DNA of 64,000 nucleotides from JAOAFZ01 sp964407325 (GTDB lineage Bacteria > Patescibacteriota > Microgenomatia > UBA1406 > GWC2-37-13), in the NCBI GenBank assembly GCA_964407325.1, contig CAYOVA010000001.1:85114-149113 (forward strand), in the 5' to 3' direction. Shown one piece after another: positions 25,468 through 34,763 of the stretch. The notes below the pieces were generated by a model. It did not search any database. It saw only the letters and a list, made by a program, of their open reading frames with translations, and was not told the DNA's origin. Every line of letters begins with the position of its first letter. The first letter of the stretch is position 1. The position numbers and the translations under genes are program-made.

Positions 25468-26547
25468 ATGAAAGATTTCCTTCTCTATCTTCGATTCCTT
25501 CAAAGGTTCTTTTTGAGCCGCCTGCTTCATTTTGGCCAAAACTTTGAACAGGTAAAAGACATTATCGTAGCTTTTTTGATTGTAAAACGGGGGAAATACT
25601 CAAATTCGTTTTTAAACTCATCATTATTCCTTCTTATTATTACGGCTCTTATTGGAGGACCTATCATTGCAGAAAATAACCCTTTCATTAGCTCACTGGA
25701 TGAGCAGACGGATAATTTTCAGCAATCGGTTATTACCTACAGTCCTGGAGATTTTGCTCTTGCGACGGTTATTTCATCCAAACCTCGTGATAAGGTCGTT
25801 GAGTATAAAGTAGTTGAAGGAGACACAATTGAAACGATCGCCAAAAAATTCGATGTTTCAGTAGATACAGTGCGCTGGGCAAACTCCGATGTTAAAAACG
25901 ATATTATTAAACCGGGGCAGACGATAAGAATTCCTCCAGTTACTGGGATAGTTCACAAAGTATCGTCAGGTGAAAATGTGTATACAATTGCAAAAAAATA
26001 TAAGACTGACGCTCAAAAAATTGCTAATTTTCCGTTCAACGAATTTTCAGATCTTGATACATTCCAACTCACAACCGGGCAGGAGCTATTCGTACCGGAC
26101 GGTGTTATTGAAGAAGCAAAACCAGTAAACAGTGGAACCTTTGAAACAAGAGCTACGATCGCACAAATTCAGGCTGGAGCAAGAGGTACATCAAACTTTA
26201 TCTGGCCAACTACCGGATCTATTACCCAATATCCGGTTTGGTACCATATGGCACTCGATATTGCGAATAATGCACTGCCGGGTATTATAGCTGCCGATTC
26301 AGGGACTGTGTCCTACGCCGGGTGTATAGCTTGGGGATATGGCTGTCATGTAATCGTAAACCACAATAACGGTTATGAAACACTGTATGCCCATTTATCG
26401 AGTATAAATGTGTCTGCAGGTCAATCTGTAGGGCAAGGGCAGACATTGGGAGTTATGGGTAGTACAGGTCGTTCAACGGGACCACATCTCCATTTTGAAA
26501 TCCGCAGTGGAGGTGGATTATTAAATCCTCTTGGGTTCCTCCAGTAA
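25468..26547 (+). CDS. LysM-containing M23 metallopeptidase
   Basis: 359 aa. A basic N-terminus leads into one TM segment (~50-66). Two LysM repeats bind peptidoglycan: EYKVVEGDTIETIAKKFDV near residue 113 and HKVSSGENVYTIAKKY near 165. The C-terminal peptidase domain has HMALDIAN (zinc His and Asp) near 265, then GYETLYAHLSS and GPHLHFEIR near 340 with the HxH pair. All zinc ligands are present, so it should cleave cell-wall cross-links, probably in cell separation or remodelling. TATAAT at 25448-25453 lies 14 nt before the ATG. Confidence 0.9.
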   Translation: MKDFLLYLRFLQRFFLSRLLHFGQNFEQVKDIIVAFLIVKRGKYSNSFLNSSLFLLIITALIGGPIIAENNPFISSLDEQTDNFQQSVITYSPGDFALATVISSKPRDKVVEYKVVEGDTIETIAKKFDVSVDTVRWANSDVKNDIIKPGQTIRIPPVTGIVHKVSSGENVYTIAKKYKTDAQKIANFPFNEFSDLDTFQLTTGQELFVPDGVIEEAKPVNSGTFETRATIAQIQAGARGTSNFIWPTTGSITQYPVWYHMALDIANNALPGIIAADSGTVSYAGCIAWGYGCHVIVNHNNGYETLYAHLSSINVSAGQSVGQGQTLGVMGSTGRSTGPHLHFEIRSGGGLLNPLGFLQ

Positions 26548-26592
26548 TACTGAACAGTAGACACGACGAACGGAAATTAAGGTGTGTAGAGA

Positions 26593-27369
26593 TTATGCTT
26601 GTGAAGTCGTTTGAGCAGGCTTCTTAGTCAAAATAGAGCGGATTTCTTTATAGATTTTAAATCCTTCATAACCAATCCAGTTAGATCCAAGAAGCTGTGG
26701 AGGTAATCCTGGATCTTGTCTTAATACAGAAACGTACTCACTAACAATTATTTGTAGTTTTACTACGTTTGTGTTATCTGAAGATAACGTGTCATGCCAA
26801 ATCTTAAAAAGTTGTCTGTATTTTTTCTCTAATTCACTTGTTTCCCATACCTTGTCTATTAGAATTCCTCTATCTCCAAATACATGATCTGCTTCGAAAG
26901 CTTGTACGTATGTTTCTTCTTCGCGATTACTTACCAGTGCTTTTAAATTAGGGATAATAGGATGAGGAGTAATCCAAAAAGACCTATGCCATGGTCCCAG
27001 ACCCCAACCTGCAACTTCTCTTCTTAAACGATCGCGAATTTCCCGTTTTTTTTCAGGTATTTCGTACGATAGTATTCTCCATTTACCATCCCATGACGTC
27101 CGTAGAAATCTGCAAAAGGGGAATTCCAGACTCAACTCTTCATAACCCTTGTCAGTAAGCTGATAGCTCTGCTTCTTTGACTGTTCGTCAGAAGAGCCTA
27201 TTATGAGGCCTTCATTTACTATTTGCTGAAGTGTTGATTTCGTCTTTGGATTGAGGGAGATATCAAAAATCTGCTGAATATCATCTGTCAATTCAAGTGC
27301 AGAAAATGATAAATCGTTAATAAAAAATAAAGCTGCTAAAATTTTCGTTCGTCTTTCTTTAATTCCCAT
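26593..27369 (-). CDS. PaaX-like transcriptional regulator with Cas2-like domain
   Basis: 258 aa. An N-terminal winged helix (residues ~1-80) is followed by a PaaX-type central domain with the signature WDGKWRILSYEIPEKKRE near 105 and a GLGPWHRSFWITPHP stretch near 135; this domain adopts a Cas2-like ferredoxin fold in known members. The C-terminal helices (ELEKKYRQLFKIWHD) match the PaaX_C region. PaaX of enterobacteria represses phenylacetate degradation; no such pathway is visible here, so it probably regulates something else. Divergent from the 28046 gene across 676 bp. Confidence 0.75.
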   Translation of the reverse strand: MGIKERRTKILAALFFINDLSFSALELTDDIQQIFDISLNPKTKSTLQQIVNEGLIIGSSDEQSKKQSYQLTDKGYEELSLEFPFCRFLRTSWDGKWRILSYEIPEKKREIRDRLRREVAGWGLGPWHRSFWITPHPIIPNLKALVSNREEETYVQAFEADHVFGDRGILIDKVWETSELEKKYRQLFKIWHDTLSSDNTNVVKLQIIVSEYVSVLRQDPGLPPQLLGSNWIGYEGFKIYKEIRSILTKKPAQTTSQA

Positions 27370-28007
27370 AATGACTAAATGTAACCGACTGAATTTTTTT
27401 TGTCAATAGGAATAATAAGTGGAATTCTCAGTATGTATTTAATGATGTTAAAAGAAGAAGCAATATGAAAGGAACTAAAACCATATCTTTAAATAGAGAC
27501 TTATTTAAAATAAGTGCAATTAAATTTGTGTCTTAATACAAATATTATACGTAAGGATAATTTAAGACTGTTTAGTGCAGAGTTTTAGCAAGTTAAAGTC
27601 TTATTTGGCAGGAGGAAAGGGTGACTGATACGTTTTTAGTATCGTGTTTTATGCTTTTGTAAAAGCATCTTCGCACGTTGGAATTACTATTTTAAATTTT
27701 ATAAATACGAACGTAGTTATTAAATTCTTATTTGAAAGCAAAATTATATAAACTTATATAAAATAAACGTCTATTTATATATTAACAGAATTCGCCCTCC
27801 CTTTGAAGGAATATAATCAATTAAATTAAAATAAATTTTAAATGCTATTGGTTAAAAAGTTATAAGACATATTTATAATTTTAGACTGTTGTATAGATGA
27901 ATTAAATGTTCTGAAATATAAATAAATACAAATAAATATAAATATAGGCTTAAAACTTAACAATGTTCGAGCTAAATAACTATATCATACTAATCTATAA
28001 CTATATC
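27370..28007. other. AT-rich gene-free stretch with leader-like signals
   Basis: No gene-length frame. In the middle lies a compact signal group: AGGAGG (27610-27615), a 13-codon GTG frame (27621-27662) and two hairpins, GATAC/GTATC (27627-27643) and ATGCTTTT/AAAAGCAT (27651-27668). The rest is low-complexity A/T sequence in which I see nothing further. Confidence 0.4.
27621..27662 (+). CDS. Putative 13-aa leader peptide
   Basis: A GTG codon stands 5 nt after a perfect AGGAGG and opens a frame of 13 codons, MTDTFLVSCFMLL, ending in TAA at 27660-27662. Two hairpins overlap the frame and its stop, as in attenuator leaders. No gene follows for almost 400 bp, so it may instead be a stand-alone micropeptide or part of a small RNA. 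Translation is inferred only from the ribosome binding site. Confidence 0.3.
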   Translation: MTDTFLVSCFMLL

Positions 28008-28037
28008 TTGACAATGGCATGTTGAGACATGTATGAT
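28008..28037 (+). promoter_or_regulatory. Promoter with internal inverted repeat, surface locus 1
   Basis: TTGACA (28008-28013), 18-nt spacer, TATGAT (28032-28037), 8 nt before the ATG. The spacer contains CATGT-TGAG-ACATG (28018-28031), a perfect 5-bp inverted repeat well placed to be an operator. The core TATGATGAATC recurs before the gene at 63048. Confidence 0.6.
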
Positions 28038-28045
28038 GAATCAAT

Positions 28046-28555
28046 ATGAACAATAGGTATAATCTATCTAATCTAGAAGCCTTATTCAGGGATTACTTAC
28101 ATACCTGCAGTATCTCCAGAATCTCAATTAAAAACTATGCATCGGATCTTAAACACTTTTTAGGATGGTTTATGTACAGTCGTATTGGTACAAAAACTCT
28201 TGGCAGTCATTTAGATCAATTTATCGACTCGGTTTCACATGAAAGTGTTCAAGATTATATTGAATACCTACAAAAAGATTCGATACCTGTACTAACTATT
28301 AATAGACGCTTATCTACCCTCCGTAAATTTTTTGCTTTTTGTATAAAAAGGCAAATACTGGAAGTTAATCCAATGGAAGGTATTAGGACACTGGAGAAAC
28401 CAGCATTACAAACTGAAATAAAGGTCATTCCTACTCAAATAGAACCAATAAATCAAGAGTTAAGCATAGAAGATGATTTTATTGAATTTATGAAATCTAA
28501 AGGTGAAGAAGTTGAACCTTCACTCATTGCTGAATTCAGGTTATATATCGAGTGA
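28046..28555 (+). CDS. Integrase-type core-binding (SAM-like) domain protein without catalytic domain
   Basis: 169 aa. Residues ~5-115 match the N-terminal core-binding domain of tyrosine recombinases: LFRDYLHTCSISRISIKNYASDL, SVQDYIEYLQ, and TINRRLSTLRKFFAFCIKRQILEVNPMEGI. The sequence then stops after a short acidic tail; the catalytic domain with its Arg, His and Tyr residues is absent, and none is coded downstream. It is thus a DNA-binding or protein-binding relic or a repurposed domain. It is 27 nt upstream of a large surface protein gene and shares its promoter, though a TATAAT at 28559-28564 could also drive the second gene. Confidence 0.75.
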   Translation: MNNRYNLSNLEALFRDYLHTCSISRISIKNYASDLKHFLGWFMYSRIGTKTLGSHLDQFIDSVSHESVQDYIEYLQKDSIPVLTINRRLSTLRKFFAFCIKRQILEVNPMEGIRTLEKPALQTEIKVIPTQIEPINQELSIEDDFIEFMKSKGEEVEPSLIAEFRLYIE

Positions 28556-28582
28556 ACGTATAATTTATCCTCTCAGAGCCCT

Positions 28583-31072
28583 ATGGTAAAAATACAGAAA
28601 TTAGAGGAAGCAATAAGTAAGCTTGAGCTTCAATCAAAAGTTCAGGATGTCTCACCTAAAAAAATCAAGTCTTTGATGAGTATTCTCGAGTGGGCTCATA
28701 AAAAAGGACACATATCAGAGAATATTTTTAATAGCTGGGTTAATAGATTGAATAAGCTTGGTCAATCTAAATCTGAATCTCTTAAGATAAGAACAACCCA
28801 GCAAATCTCAGGACATAATCCATTTATATATATAATACCTATACTAATTCTTTGCATTTTGCTTCCGTTTGCATATTTTGCAGGTAACAAGGCTCAAACT
28901 GTATCCCAAACTGTTGCTCCCAGTGAGATTTCACGAGTAGGGAAAACATTTCGTTTTCAGGGCACTCTACTGGATCAAGAAGGTAATCCAATCAACCGAA
29001 AAGTTGATGTCACCTTTAAACTTTACACTTCGGAGCTTGGGGGCAAGGTATTATATGAAGGGAAGTGTATTGGGAAAAATGCACTTATTCCTAAATTGAG
29101 TGGGAAAGTATCTATTATGATTGGGTCTGATTGCGGTATGCAGAAGATTCCGGAGTCAGTCTTTGGCAATAATCAGAACATTTATCTGGGAGTAACTGTA
29201 GGCAAAAACAAAGAGCTTCTTCCTCGTTATCCGGTTAACACCATAGATTATGCAAAAAATGCAAGTAAGGTAAATGGATTATCTCTAGGCGGTGATGAAT
29301 CAAGCATCCCTTATATTGACGAGGAAGGGAGGCTTGTCCTTGGAGCAGTATCTCCTGTTATTACTTCTACTGAAGGGAACTTTACCTTAGAAGGCGAAAC
29401 TATTCTTATTAAAACTAATCCCGAAACAGCAGGCTCAATTATGTTTGAACCGGATCCTGGTGGTAATGTAATCGTGAGAACAGGCAAGCTTGGAGTTGGT
29501 AAAGAAAATCCTTCCTCTGCTATCGATCTGGAGGGGGATCTTTCATTAACCGGAAAGGTCTATTTAGAAGGGGCTAATTCTTCTTTTTACCAAAACAACG
29601 GCGGTATAATCTCATTCTACTCGGACAAGGATATCAATGACCTCTCCCAACCAGTGTTTCAGATAAGGGGTGGCGAAGACGCCGGTATCGATGTTGGCGG
29701 CAATTTGTTACTAGTTGCTGCTAAGCCCAAAATTGCTACTTTAAATAACAACGACTTGTTACTAGGCGACAAGAATACTGGCAACATTATTATTGAAGGG
29801 AATAAAAATATATCTATTGGAACAAGCCAAATTGGTGAAGGTATAGTTATAGGCAAAGATGTCAGTCCAAACAAAAATGCTGATTTAGATTTGGGCTCTG
29901 CAACAAGAAAATGGCACTCAATTTACGCAGGAGACCTTTTTCTTGATAATGAAGGGATTGGAGGTTTCTGGCAGCGGAAAGGTTCAAATATTATGCCGAC
30001 CAATATTCAGGATGATATTATTCTCGGCTCTACAACAGGTCAATCGTCTACTATTAAACTTTCCGGGAAATCTGGTGCTACCTCTTGGATTACCGGTGGA
30101 TTTACAGGAATAGGTACACGGACTCCTCACTTTCAGTTTTCGGCTTTAGGTAACAATTCTCAAGGGGCAGTTGCCTCATTATCAAATATTTCTCCTAATG
30201 ATAATGGCTCAACAGGGGTGTTGCGATTGCAGCTCGGAACTAACACGTCCGGTACAAATGCAAAATTTGTTGAATTCTATGCCGGAGCCCGGGATGACAA
30301 TAACGGTTCCAGAATGGGTTCTATACGGTTAAATAACAATGGGGTGGTGTATGAAACAAGGGGAGCTGATTTTGCAGAATATATATTACTTAATGAAGAC
30401 GTGGACACAGGTTTTATCGTAGGTGCCGGCAAATGGGGGAAAGGGGTAGCAAAAAAAGGTGACACTCTGCTGGGTGTTGTTTCAGATACAGCCGGTTTTG
30501 TAGGGAATGCTAAGAACGAGAACAAGGAAAACGAAGTGCTTGTAGGTCTCGTTGGACAAGTTAAAACATATCTATCGACCGAAAATGGTCCTATCTCAAC
30601 AGGAGATATAGTTTCAGTTGGATCGATTCCCGGTATTGGAGTCAAAAGCAATGGAAAGAGCACCAGTATAGGCGTGGTTCTTGATTCTGCAGACGAAATC
30701 ACAAAAGAGCTTTCACCGCTGCAGTGTCCAAAGGAATATAAAGATATGACAGATCCGAACGGGAATCCTCTTTCATGTGGGCGAATAACGGTACTTATTC
30801 AGCCACATAGTCCTTCCCCACAATTAGACACGCTGTCCAAAGGCACAGTAACTATCCCTAAAGGACAAGTAAAGGGCAGAGTTTTTATAGATACTTTAAC
30901 GGACGATTCAAGTATTCAACTCACTGCACTTTCTGAAAATCCAATTACTACATCCGTATCGAAAAAGAACGTTTGCCCAATTATCAATTCCGGTTGTCAA
31001 AACTATTTTGAAGTAGTTAGCAATAAAACCGTTGACACAACAGTGCAAATCCAGTGGGTCGTTATTAATTAG
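28583..31072 (+). CDS. Large TM-anchored fibre-like surface protein
   Basis: 829 aa. Residues 1-~70 are a cytoplasmic helical domain, followed by one TM segment (FIYIIPILILCILLPFAYFA, ~76-96) and a long extracellular part. The latter opens with FRFQGTLLDQEGNPINRKVD near 115, an exported carbohydrate-binding-like domain also found in the gene at 63048, and continues as beta-repeats (KLGVGKENPSSAIDLEGDLS near 305; GGFTGIGTRTPH near 510) like phage tail-fibre and S74-type proteins. A GADFAEYI motif near 595 opens a C-terminal domain often found in such fibres; an S74 autoprotease is not evident. Likely an adhesin or fibre used to contact a host cell. Confidence 0.75.
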   Translation: MVKIQKLEEAISKLELQSKVQDVSPKKIKSLMSILEWAHKKGHISENIFNSWVNRLNKLGQSKSESLKIRTTQQISGHNPFIYIIPILILCILLPFAYFAGNKAQTVSQTVAPSEISRVGKTFRFQGTLLDQEGNPINRKVDVTFKLYTSELGGKVLYEGKCIGKNALIPKLSGKVSIMIGSDCGMQKIPESVFGNNQNIYLGVTVGKNKELLPRYPVNTIDYAKNASKVNGLSLGGDESSIPYIDEEGRLVLGAVSPVITSTEGNFTLEGETILIKTNPETAGSIMFEPDPGGNVIVRTGKLGVGKENPSSAIDLEGDLSLTGKVYLEGANSSFYQNNGGIISFYSDKDINDLSQPVFQIRGGEDAGIDVGGNLLLVAAKPKIATLNNNDLLLGDKNTGNIIIEGNKNISIGTSQIGEGIVIGKDVSPNKNADLDLGSATRKWHSIYAGDLFLDNEGIGGFWQRKGSNIMPTNIQDDIILGSTTGQSSTIKLSGKSGATSWITGGFTGIGTRTPHFQFSALGNNSQGAVASLSNISPNDNGSTGVLRLQLGTNTSGTNAKFVEFYAGARDDNNGSRMGSIRLNNNGVVYETRGADFAEYILLNEDVDTGFIVGAGKWGKGVAKKGDTLLGVVSDTAGFVGNAKNENKENEVLVGLVGQVKTYLSTENGPISTGDIVSVGSIPGIGVKSNGKSTSIGVVLDSADEITKELSPLQCPKEYKDMTDPNGNPLSCGRITVLIQPHSPSPQLDTLSKGTVTIPKGQVKGRVFIDTLTDDSSIQLTALSENPITTSVSKKNVCPIINSGCQNYFEVVSNKTVDTTVQIQWVVIN

Positions 31073-31101
31073 CTGCCACAGGGGCCTTTAATGATTCAAC
31101 G

Positions 31102-31130
31102 TTGACAAACATTATCCAATTGACTACTAT
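31102..31130 (+). promoter_or_regulatory. Promoter of the O-antigen-ligase-like gene
   Basis: TTGACA (31102-31107), 17-nt spacer, TACTAT (31125-31130), 8 nt before the ATG at 31139, so the leader is almost absent. Confidence 0.6.
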
Positions 31131-31138
31131 TTTTAATC

Positions 31139-33190
31139 ATGGACACGTTATCAGAAAAACTAACCAAAGTTACAAATATAACAACTAATTTCCTTTTACT
31201 TCTCACTCCATTATTTTTCTTACCTGTAACACGGGAATTTATTATTATCAGTAAAGTCTATTTCTTCATTTATGCTGTTGTCGCATTGCTGGTGACGTCA
31301 TTCGTTTATCTTCTCGTAACAAGAAGAATTGAGTGGGAAAAAGACACAATGATAAATGGTCTTATGCTCCTGCTCGTTAGTTCAGCAGTATCCATTATTA
31401 TCATGTCCCCAAATAAATCTACGGCTCTATTTCTTCCGTACGGCGGTTTTATGGTATTCTTGACTCTGGTAATATATTACCTTTTTGCTGAGAAAAGCGC
31501 ACGTGCGAACAGTAATAATTTCCTTTTCTTTATTGGCATTTCAGGACTCATTACTTCAATAATTTCGATTATTGCTTTTGTTCAGCCATTAAGAAATGTT
31601 CAGCTTCCCAACGAAATTGCCTTCCTCAATAACTCACTTTTTAACACTGTGGGTTCACAACTCGATTATATACTGTTTACGATTTTTGTACTTATTGCAG
31701 CAATCGGTACGCTGTTTTCCCAAAAGACCGTAGTCAATCATCATAAAAAAAACTCGCCCGTAAAATCTTTGTTCTATGCAATTTTTACACTTGCATTAAT
31801 TAGCCTCGTGCTCCAATTGTTCCAGATAGGACGGGCAGTGTTTGTAAATAATGAAGATATTATTCTACCTCCTTTCTCAATTTCCTGGTATGCAGCGGTT
31901 GAAATTCTCAAGAATCCTTTTACAGCATTGTTTGGGGTAGGACCTGGCAATTTCCCAGCAATCTTTACACAAGTAAAGGACCAGCTCTATAACCTTTCAA
32001 ATTTCTGGCAGGTCAGTTCATTTAATATATCAAGAACAGCTTTCATGCATATCCTTACGGAAATGGGTATCCTCGGAGCACTTGCTTTTGTTTTTACGTT
32101 CGTAACAATTTTCAAAACTATTAAGAATGTAAACTCGATTGCAGCAGGAATGATAATCTTTGCGGTGATCGGAATTCTTGCTTTCCCACCTTCCTTTATT
32201 AATTACTTTATCTTCTTTACTGCACTTGCATTCTATGCAGCTCATTTACCAAAGAAAGATGTTGATATCTACGTTGCAGACTTAAGAAGACTGTTTCCGG
32301 TCTTTATTACAGCATCTGTATTGTTTGGAGTATTTATTGGAGGAGTCACTTACTTCACAAGTGTTACCTTTGCATCAGAAGTCCTCTACAAAAAAGCTAT
32401 TGATGCAATCGCAAAGAACGACCTCAGAGGCCTCTATGATTTCCAGAGACAGGCAATTATTGTAAATCCTTACAATGAAGATTTCCGAAGAAGCTTCTCC
32501 CAGACTAATCTCCTCGTAGCAAACAATATTGCAGGGAAAAAGCCTGAAGAAATCACAGATCAGGATCGGCAGACAATTACCCAGGCTATCCAGGCTTCGA
32601 TTGCAGAAGCAAAAGCTGCAGTCCAGTTGAATCCAAGAAAGGTATCTAACTGGCAGTATCTTGCAAACGTGTATCGAAACATCATCAATGTTGCTCAGGG
32701 TGCAGATCTTTGGACAGTAGCATCCTATCAGAGAGCAATCCTTCTCGATCCGCAGAATCCTGTGTATCGTCTTGAACTTGGAGGAGTCTATTATCTACTT
32801 AAGTCCTATCCAGACGCTCAGAGAATGTTTGAGCAGGCAGTTTCCTTAAAACCAGACTGGGCCAATGCGAACTACAACCTTGCATGGACTCTGTATCAGA
32901 GGCAGGATTACGCCGGAGCAGTTCGATATATGGAAAGAGTATTGCAGCTTATCGATCAAAGAACAAACAAAGCCGATTATGACCAGGCCACAAAAGATCT
33001 TGCTGAATTCAAAGCAAAAGTAGCTGAAACTGCACCTCAAGGTGAAGGACAATCTGCAACTGGAAGCGCAACGCTTGATAAGGGAACTGACAATTCACCA
33101 TTGTCTCTGCCCTCACCACCTGTAGCAACAGTTGAACCAAGAATTGAGCTTCCACAGAGTGCCTCACCGGAAGCCCAGCCTGTAAGATAA
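31139..33190 (+). CDS. O-antigen-ligase/polymerase-like membrane protein with TPR domain
   Basis: 683 aa. About ten to twelve TM segments occupy residues ~15-410. The Wzy/WaaL-type periplasmic loop is marked by FGVGPGNFPAIF near 265 and AFMHILTEMGILGALAF near 300, which are the usual hallmarks of the family. A C-terminal soluble part has TPR repeats (YRLELGGVYYLLKSYPDAQR and NYNLAWTLYQRQDYAGAVRY, ~545-610) and a Ser/Pro-rich end. The role is probably joining sugar units or glycosylating surface proteins, with the TPRs recruiting partners. The gene is convergent with the ComEC MBL gene (1 nt apart). Confidence 0.85.
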   Translation: MDTLSEKLTKVTNITTNFLLLLTPLFFLPVTREFIIISKVYFFIYAVVALLVTSFVYLLVTRRIEWEKDTMINGLMLLLVSSAVSIIIMSPNKSTALFLPYGGFMVFLTLVIYYLFAEKSARANSNNFLFFIGISGLITSIISIIAFVQPLRNVQLPNEIAFLNNSLFNTVGSQLDYILFTIFVLIAAIGTLFSQKTVVNHHKKNSPVKSLFYAIFTLALISLVLQLFQIGRAVFVNNEDIILPPFSISWYAAVEILKNPFTALFGVGPGNFPAIFTQVKDQLYNLSNFWQVSSFNISRTAFMHILTEMGILGALAFVFTFVTIFKTIKNVNSIAAGMIIFAVIGILAFPPSFINYFIFFTALAFYAAHLPKKDVDIYVADLRRLFPVFITASVLFGVFIGGVTYFTSVTFASEVLYKKAIDAIAKNDLRGLYDFQRQAIIVNPYNEDFRRSFSQTNLLVANNIAGKKPEEITDQDRQTITQAIQASIAEAKAAVQLNPRKVSNWQYLANVYRNIINVAQGADLWTVASYQRAILLDPQNPVYRLELGGVYYLLKSYPDAQRMFEQAVSLKPDWANANYNLAWTLYQRQDYAGAVRYMERVLQLIDQRTNKADYDQATKDLAEFKAKVAETAPQGEGQSATGSATLDKGTDNSPLSLPSPPVATVEPRIELPQSASPEAQPVR

Positions 33191-33191
33191 G

Positions 33192-33980
33192 TCAGGGTAT
33201 AGTGAGAACGATAGCACCTTTTTGATCCGTACGTAAGTATTTGTAATTTTCCAGCATGGTAAGTATCTGAGCATGCGGATGACCATACCGGTTATCTTTA
33301 CCGCTGCTTATGATACTTACCAGCGGATTTACTTTCTTAAGAAAATCTTCAGTTAATCCATTTCTTGACCCATGATGAGGAATCTTAAGTGCTTCTATCT
33401 CCGATATTTGAGTGCTTGTGAGGGAATCGAGGATTGCAGGTTCAGTGTCACCAGTGAATAACACGGTGAAGCCTCTAAGGGTAAAATCTACGATGTAGGA
33501 GCATTTATTTCTCTGGTCTGGCAAACAATCCTGTACTGCAGATTCTGAGGGGAACAGGAACGTAAATGTAGCTTCACCTATATGAAGTCTGTCATGAGCA
33601 TACAGGGTAGAAACGGGTACCTTTTTGCTTTTTAGATTTGATGTGAGTTCGCGGTAACTCTCTGCATCGTTGTCTATAACGGGAATTATAGCCTGCCTGA
33701 TTTTATACCTGGACATTACAGAGTTGAATCCGGCATAGTGGTCACTATCAGCATGAGAGATTATTGCTAATTCAATAGTGGTATTAAACATATTCATATG
33801 GTTCCCAAGACAGGAAAGAATGCTTGCATCCGGCCCTGCATCAATAAGTATGTCTGTATTAGGTTCTAATTGTATAAGAGCTCCATCACCCTGTCCCACA
33901 TCGCAAAAGACTATAGAATCGCTTGCATACGAAATTAAGGGTAAAAATAGAATGAATATAACTATCAGCACTGTTTTCAT
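33192..33980 (-). CDS. Separate ComEC-type metallo-beta-lactamase domain protein
   Basis: 262 aa from the ATG at 33980. A signal peptide or anchor (MKTVLIVIFILFLPLISYAS) is followed by the MBL fold of ComEC: FCDVGQGDGALIQ near residue 28, LIDAGPD near 48, the metal motif ISHADSDHYAG near 77, LFTGDTEP near 175, IPHHGSRNG near 200 and SSGKDNRYGHPH near 222. The family degrades one strand of incoming DNA or otherwise processes it. In most bacteria this domain is the C-terminus of ComEC; here it is its own exported protein. The ATG overlaps the stop of the ComEC membrane gene (ATGA at 33977-33980). Confidence 0.88.
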   Translation of the reverse strand: MKTVLIVIFILFLPLISYASDSIVFCDVGQGDGALIQLEPNTDILIDAGPDASILSCLGNHMNMFNTTIELAIISHADSDHYAGFNSVMSRYKIRQAIIPVIDNDAESYRELTSNLKSKKVPVSTLYAHDRLHIGEATFTFLFPSESAVQDCLPDQRNKCSYIVDFTLRGFTVLFTGDTEPAILDSLTSTQISEIEALKIPHHGSRNGLTEDFLKKVNPLVSIISSGKDNRYGHPHAQILTMLENYKYLRTDQKGAIVLTIP

Positions 33981-34762
33981 GAAAACAAATAGACGACATG
34001 CACTATCACGTCCAATAGCCAATAGAGTGGTATACATAATATTCGCGCTACATCCTGTAATATAAAATGGCACGCAAGAAATAATCCTCCTAAAACAAGC
34101 AACGGAAGTAATGTCCAGGAGACAATTGGAGTAGTAATTACGGAAATAAAAGATACACGGCCGAAATAGAAGTAAATAAGGGGCAAAATAAAAATCTGTG
34201 CAGCTAATGAAGTTTTTACTTCGGACAGTAAATAGGCAAAGAGCTTTGTAAAAAGGTTATTTGTAGTAGTTGTTTCCGTTAAGGGCTTTGCAAAGAGTAT
34301 TATACCACTCGTAGAAAGGTATGTCAGATAAAATGATAGACTGCTAATCCAACCGGGGAACAGAAATAAACTTATAATTGCAGTTAGTAAAAGAACATAC
34401 ATATTAGATGTGTTTTTTCCCGCCATGGAGCCCAATAAAATAATCACCGCGGAAAGAACAGCTCGAAAAATAGGAGGGTTTAAGCCAATGAGAAATAAAA
34501 AGAATACTAGCGTGCATATTACAGCAACCGCTAATACCTTTCGCGGGAGGAAGGAAAATAGATTTTCTGCTACAGATTTAAGAAGTGAAACGTTACTACC
34601 AGACACAACCACGAGATGAACAAGGCCGGAATCGATAGTTCGAGAATAGAATTCACCTGCTCCTTTAATAGGTACACCTAGAAGTATGCCGTTTAATAAA
34701 CTGGCGTGAGGCTCAGGTAAGTAATGGGGAGCAATATGGGCTAAGTAACTACTGGAAATCAT
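33977..34762 (-). CDS. comEC: ComEC membrane channel domain (split form)
   Basis: 261 aa with the start at 34762, one base after the comEA stop. It contains only the Competence domain: ASLLNGILLGVPIKGAGEF near residue 22, HLVVVSGSNVSLL near 48, NPPIFRAVLSAVIILLG near 95, GWISSLSFYLTYLSTSGIIL near 138, then six to seven TM segments in total. The N-terminal OB-fold part and the C-terminal MBL part of full-length ComEC (~750 aa) are missing; the MBL part follows as a separate gene. It should form the inner-membrane DNA channel. Confidence 0.9.
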   Translation of the reverse strand: MISSSYLAHIAPHYLPEPHASLLNGILLGVPIKGAGEFYSRTIDSGLVHLVVVSGSNVSLLKSVAENLFSFLPRKVLAVAVICTLVFFLFLIGLNPPIFRAVLSAVIILLGSMAGKNTSNMYVLLLTAIISLFLFPGWISSLSFYLTYLSTSGIILFAKPLTETTTTNNLFTKLFAYLLSEVKTSLAAQIFILPLIYFYFGRVSFISVITTPIVSWTLLPLLVLGGLFLACHFILQDVARILCIPLYWLLDVIVHVVYLFS

Positions 34763-34763
34763 A

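Noticed and set aside
17423..28007. CRISPR array in one of the AT-rich gaps, prompted by the Cas2-like PaaX protein
   Set aside because: No regularly spaced direct repeats are visible, no cas genes are present, and the protein matches PaaX rather than Cas2.
28046..28555. Functional integrase and hence a mobile element at 28 kb
   Set aside because: The catalytic domain is absent and I saw no attachment-site repeats or other mobile genes nearby.
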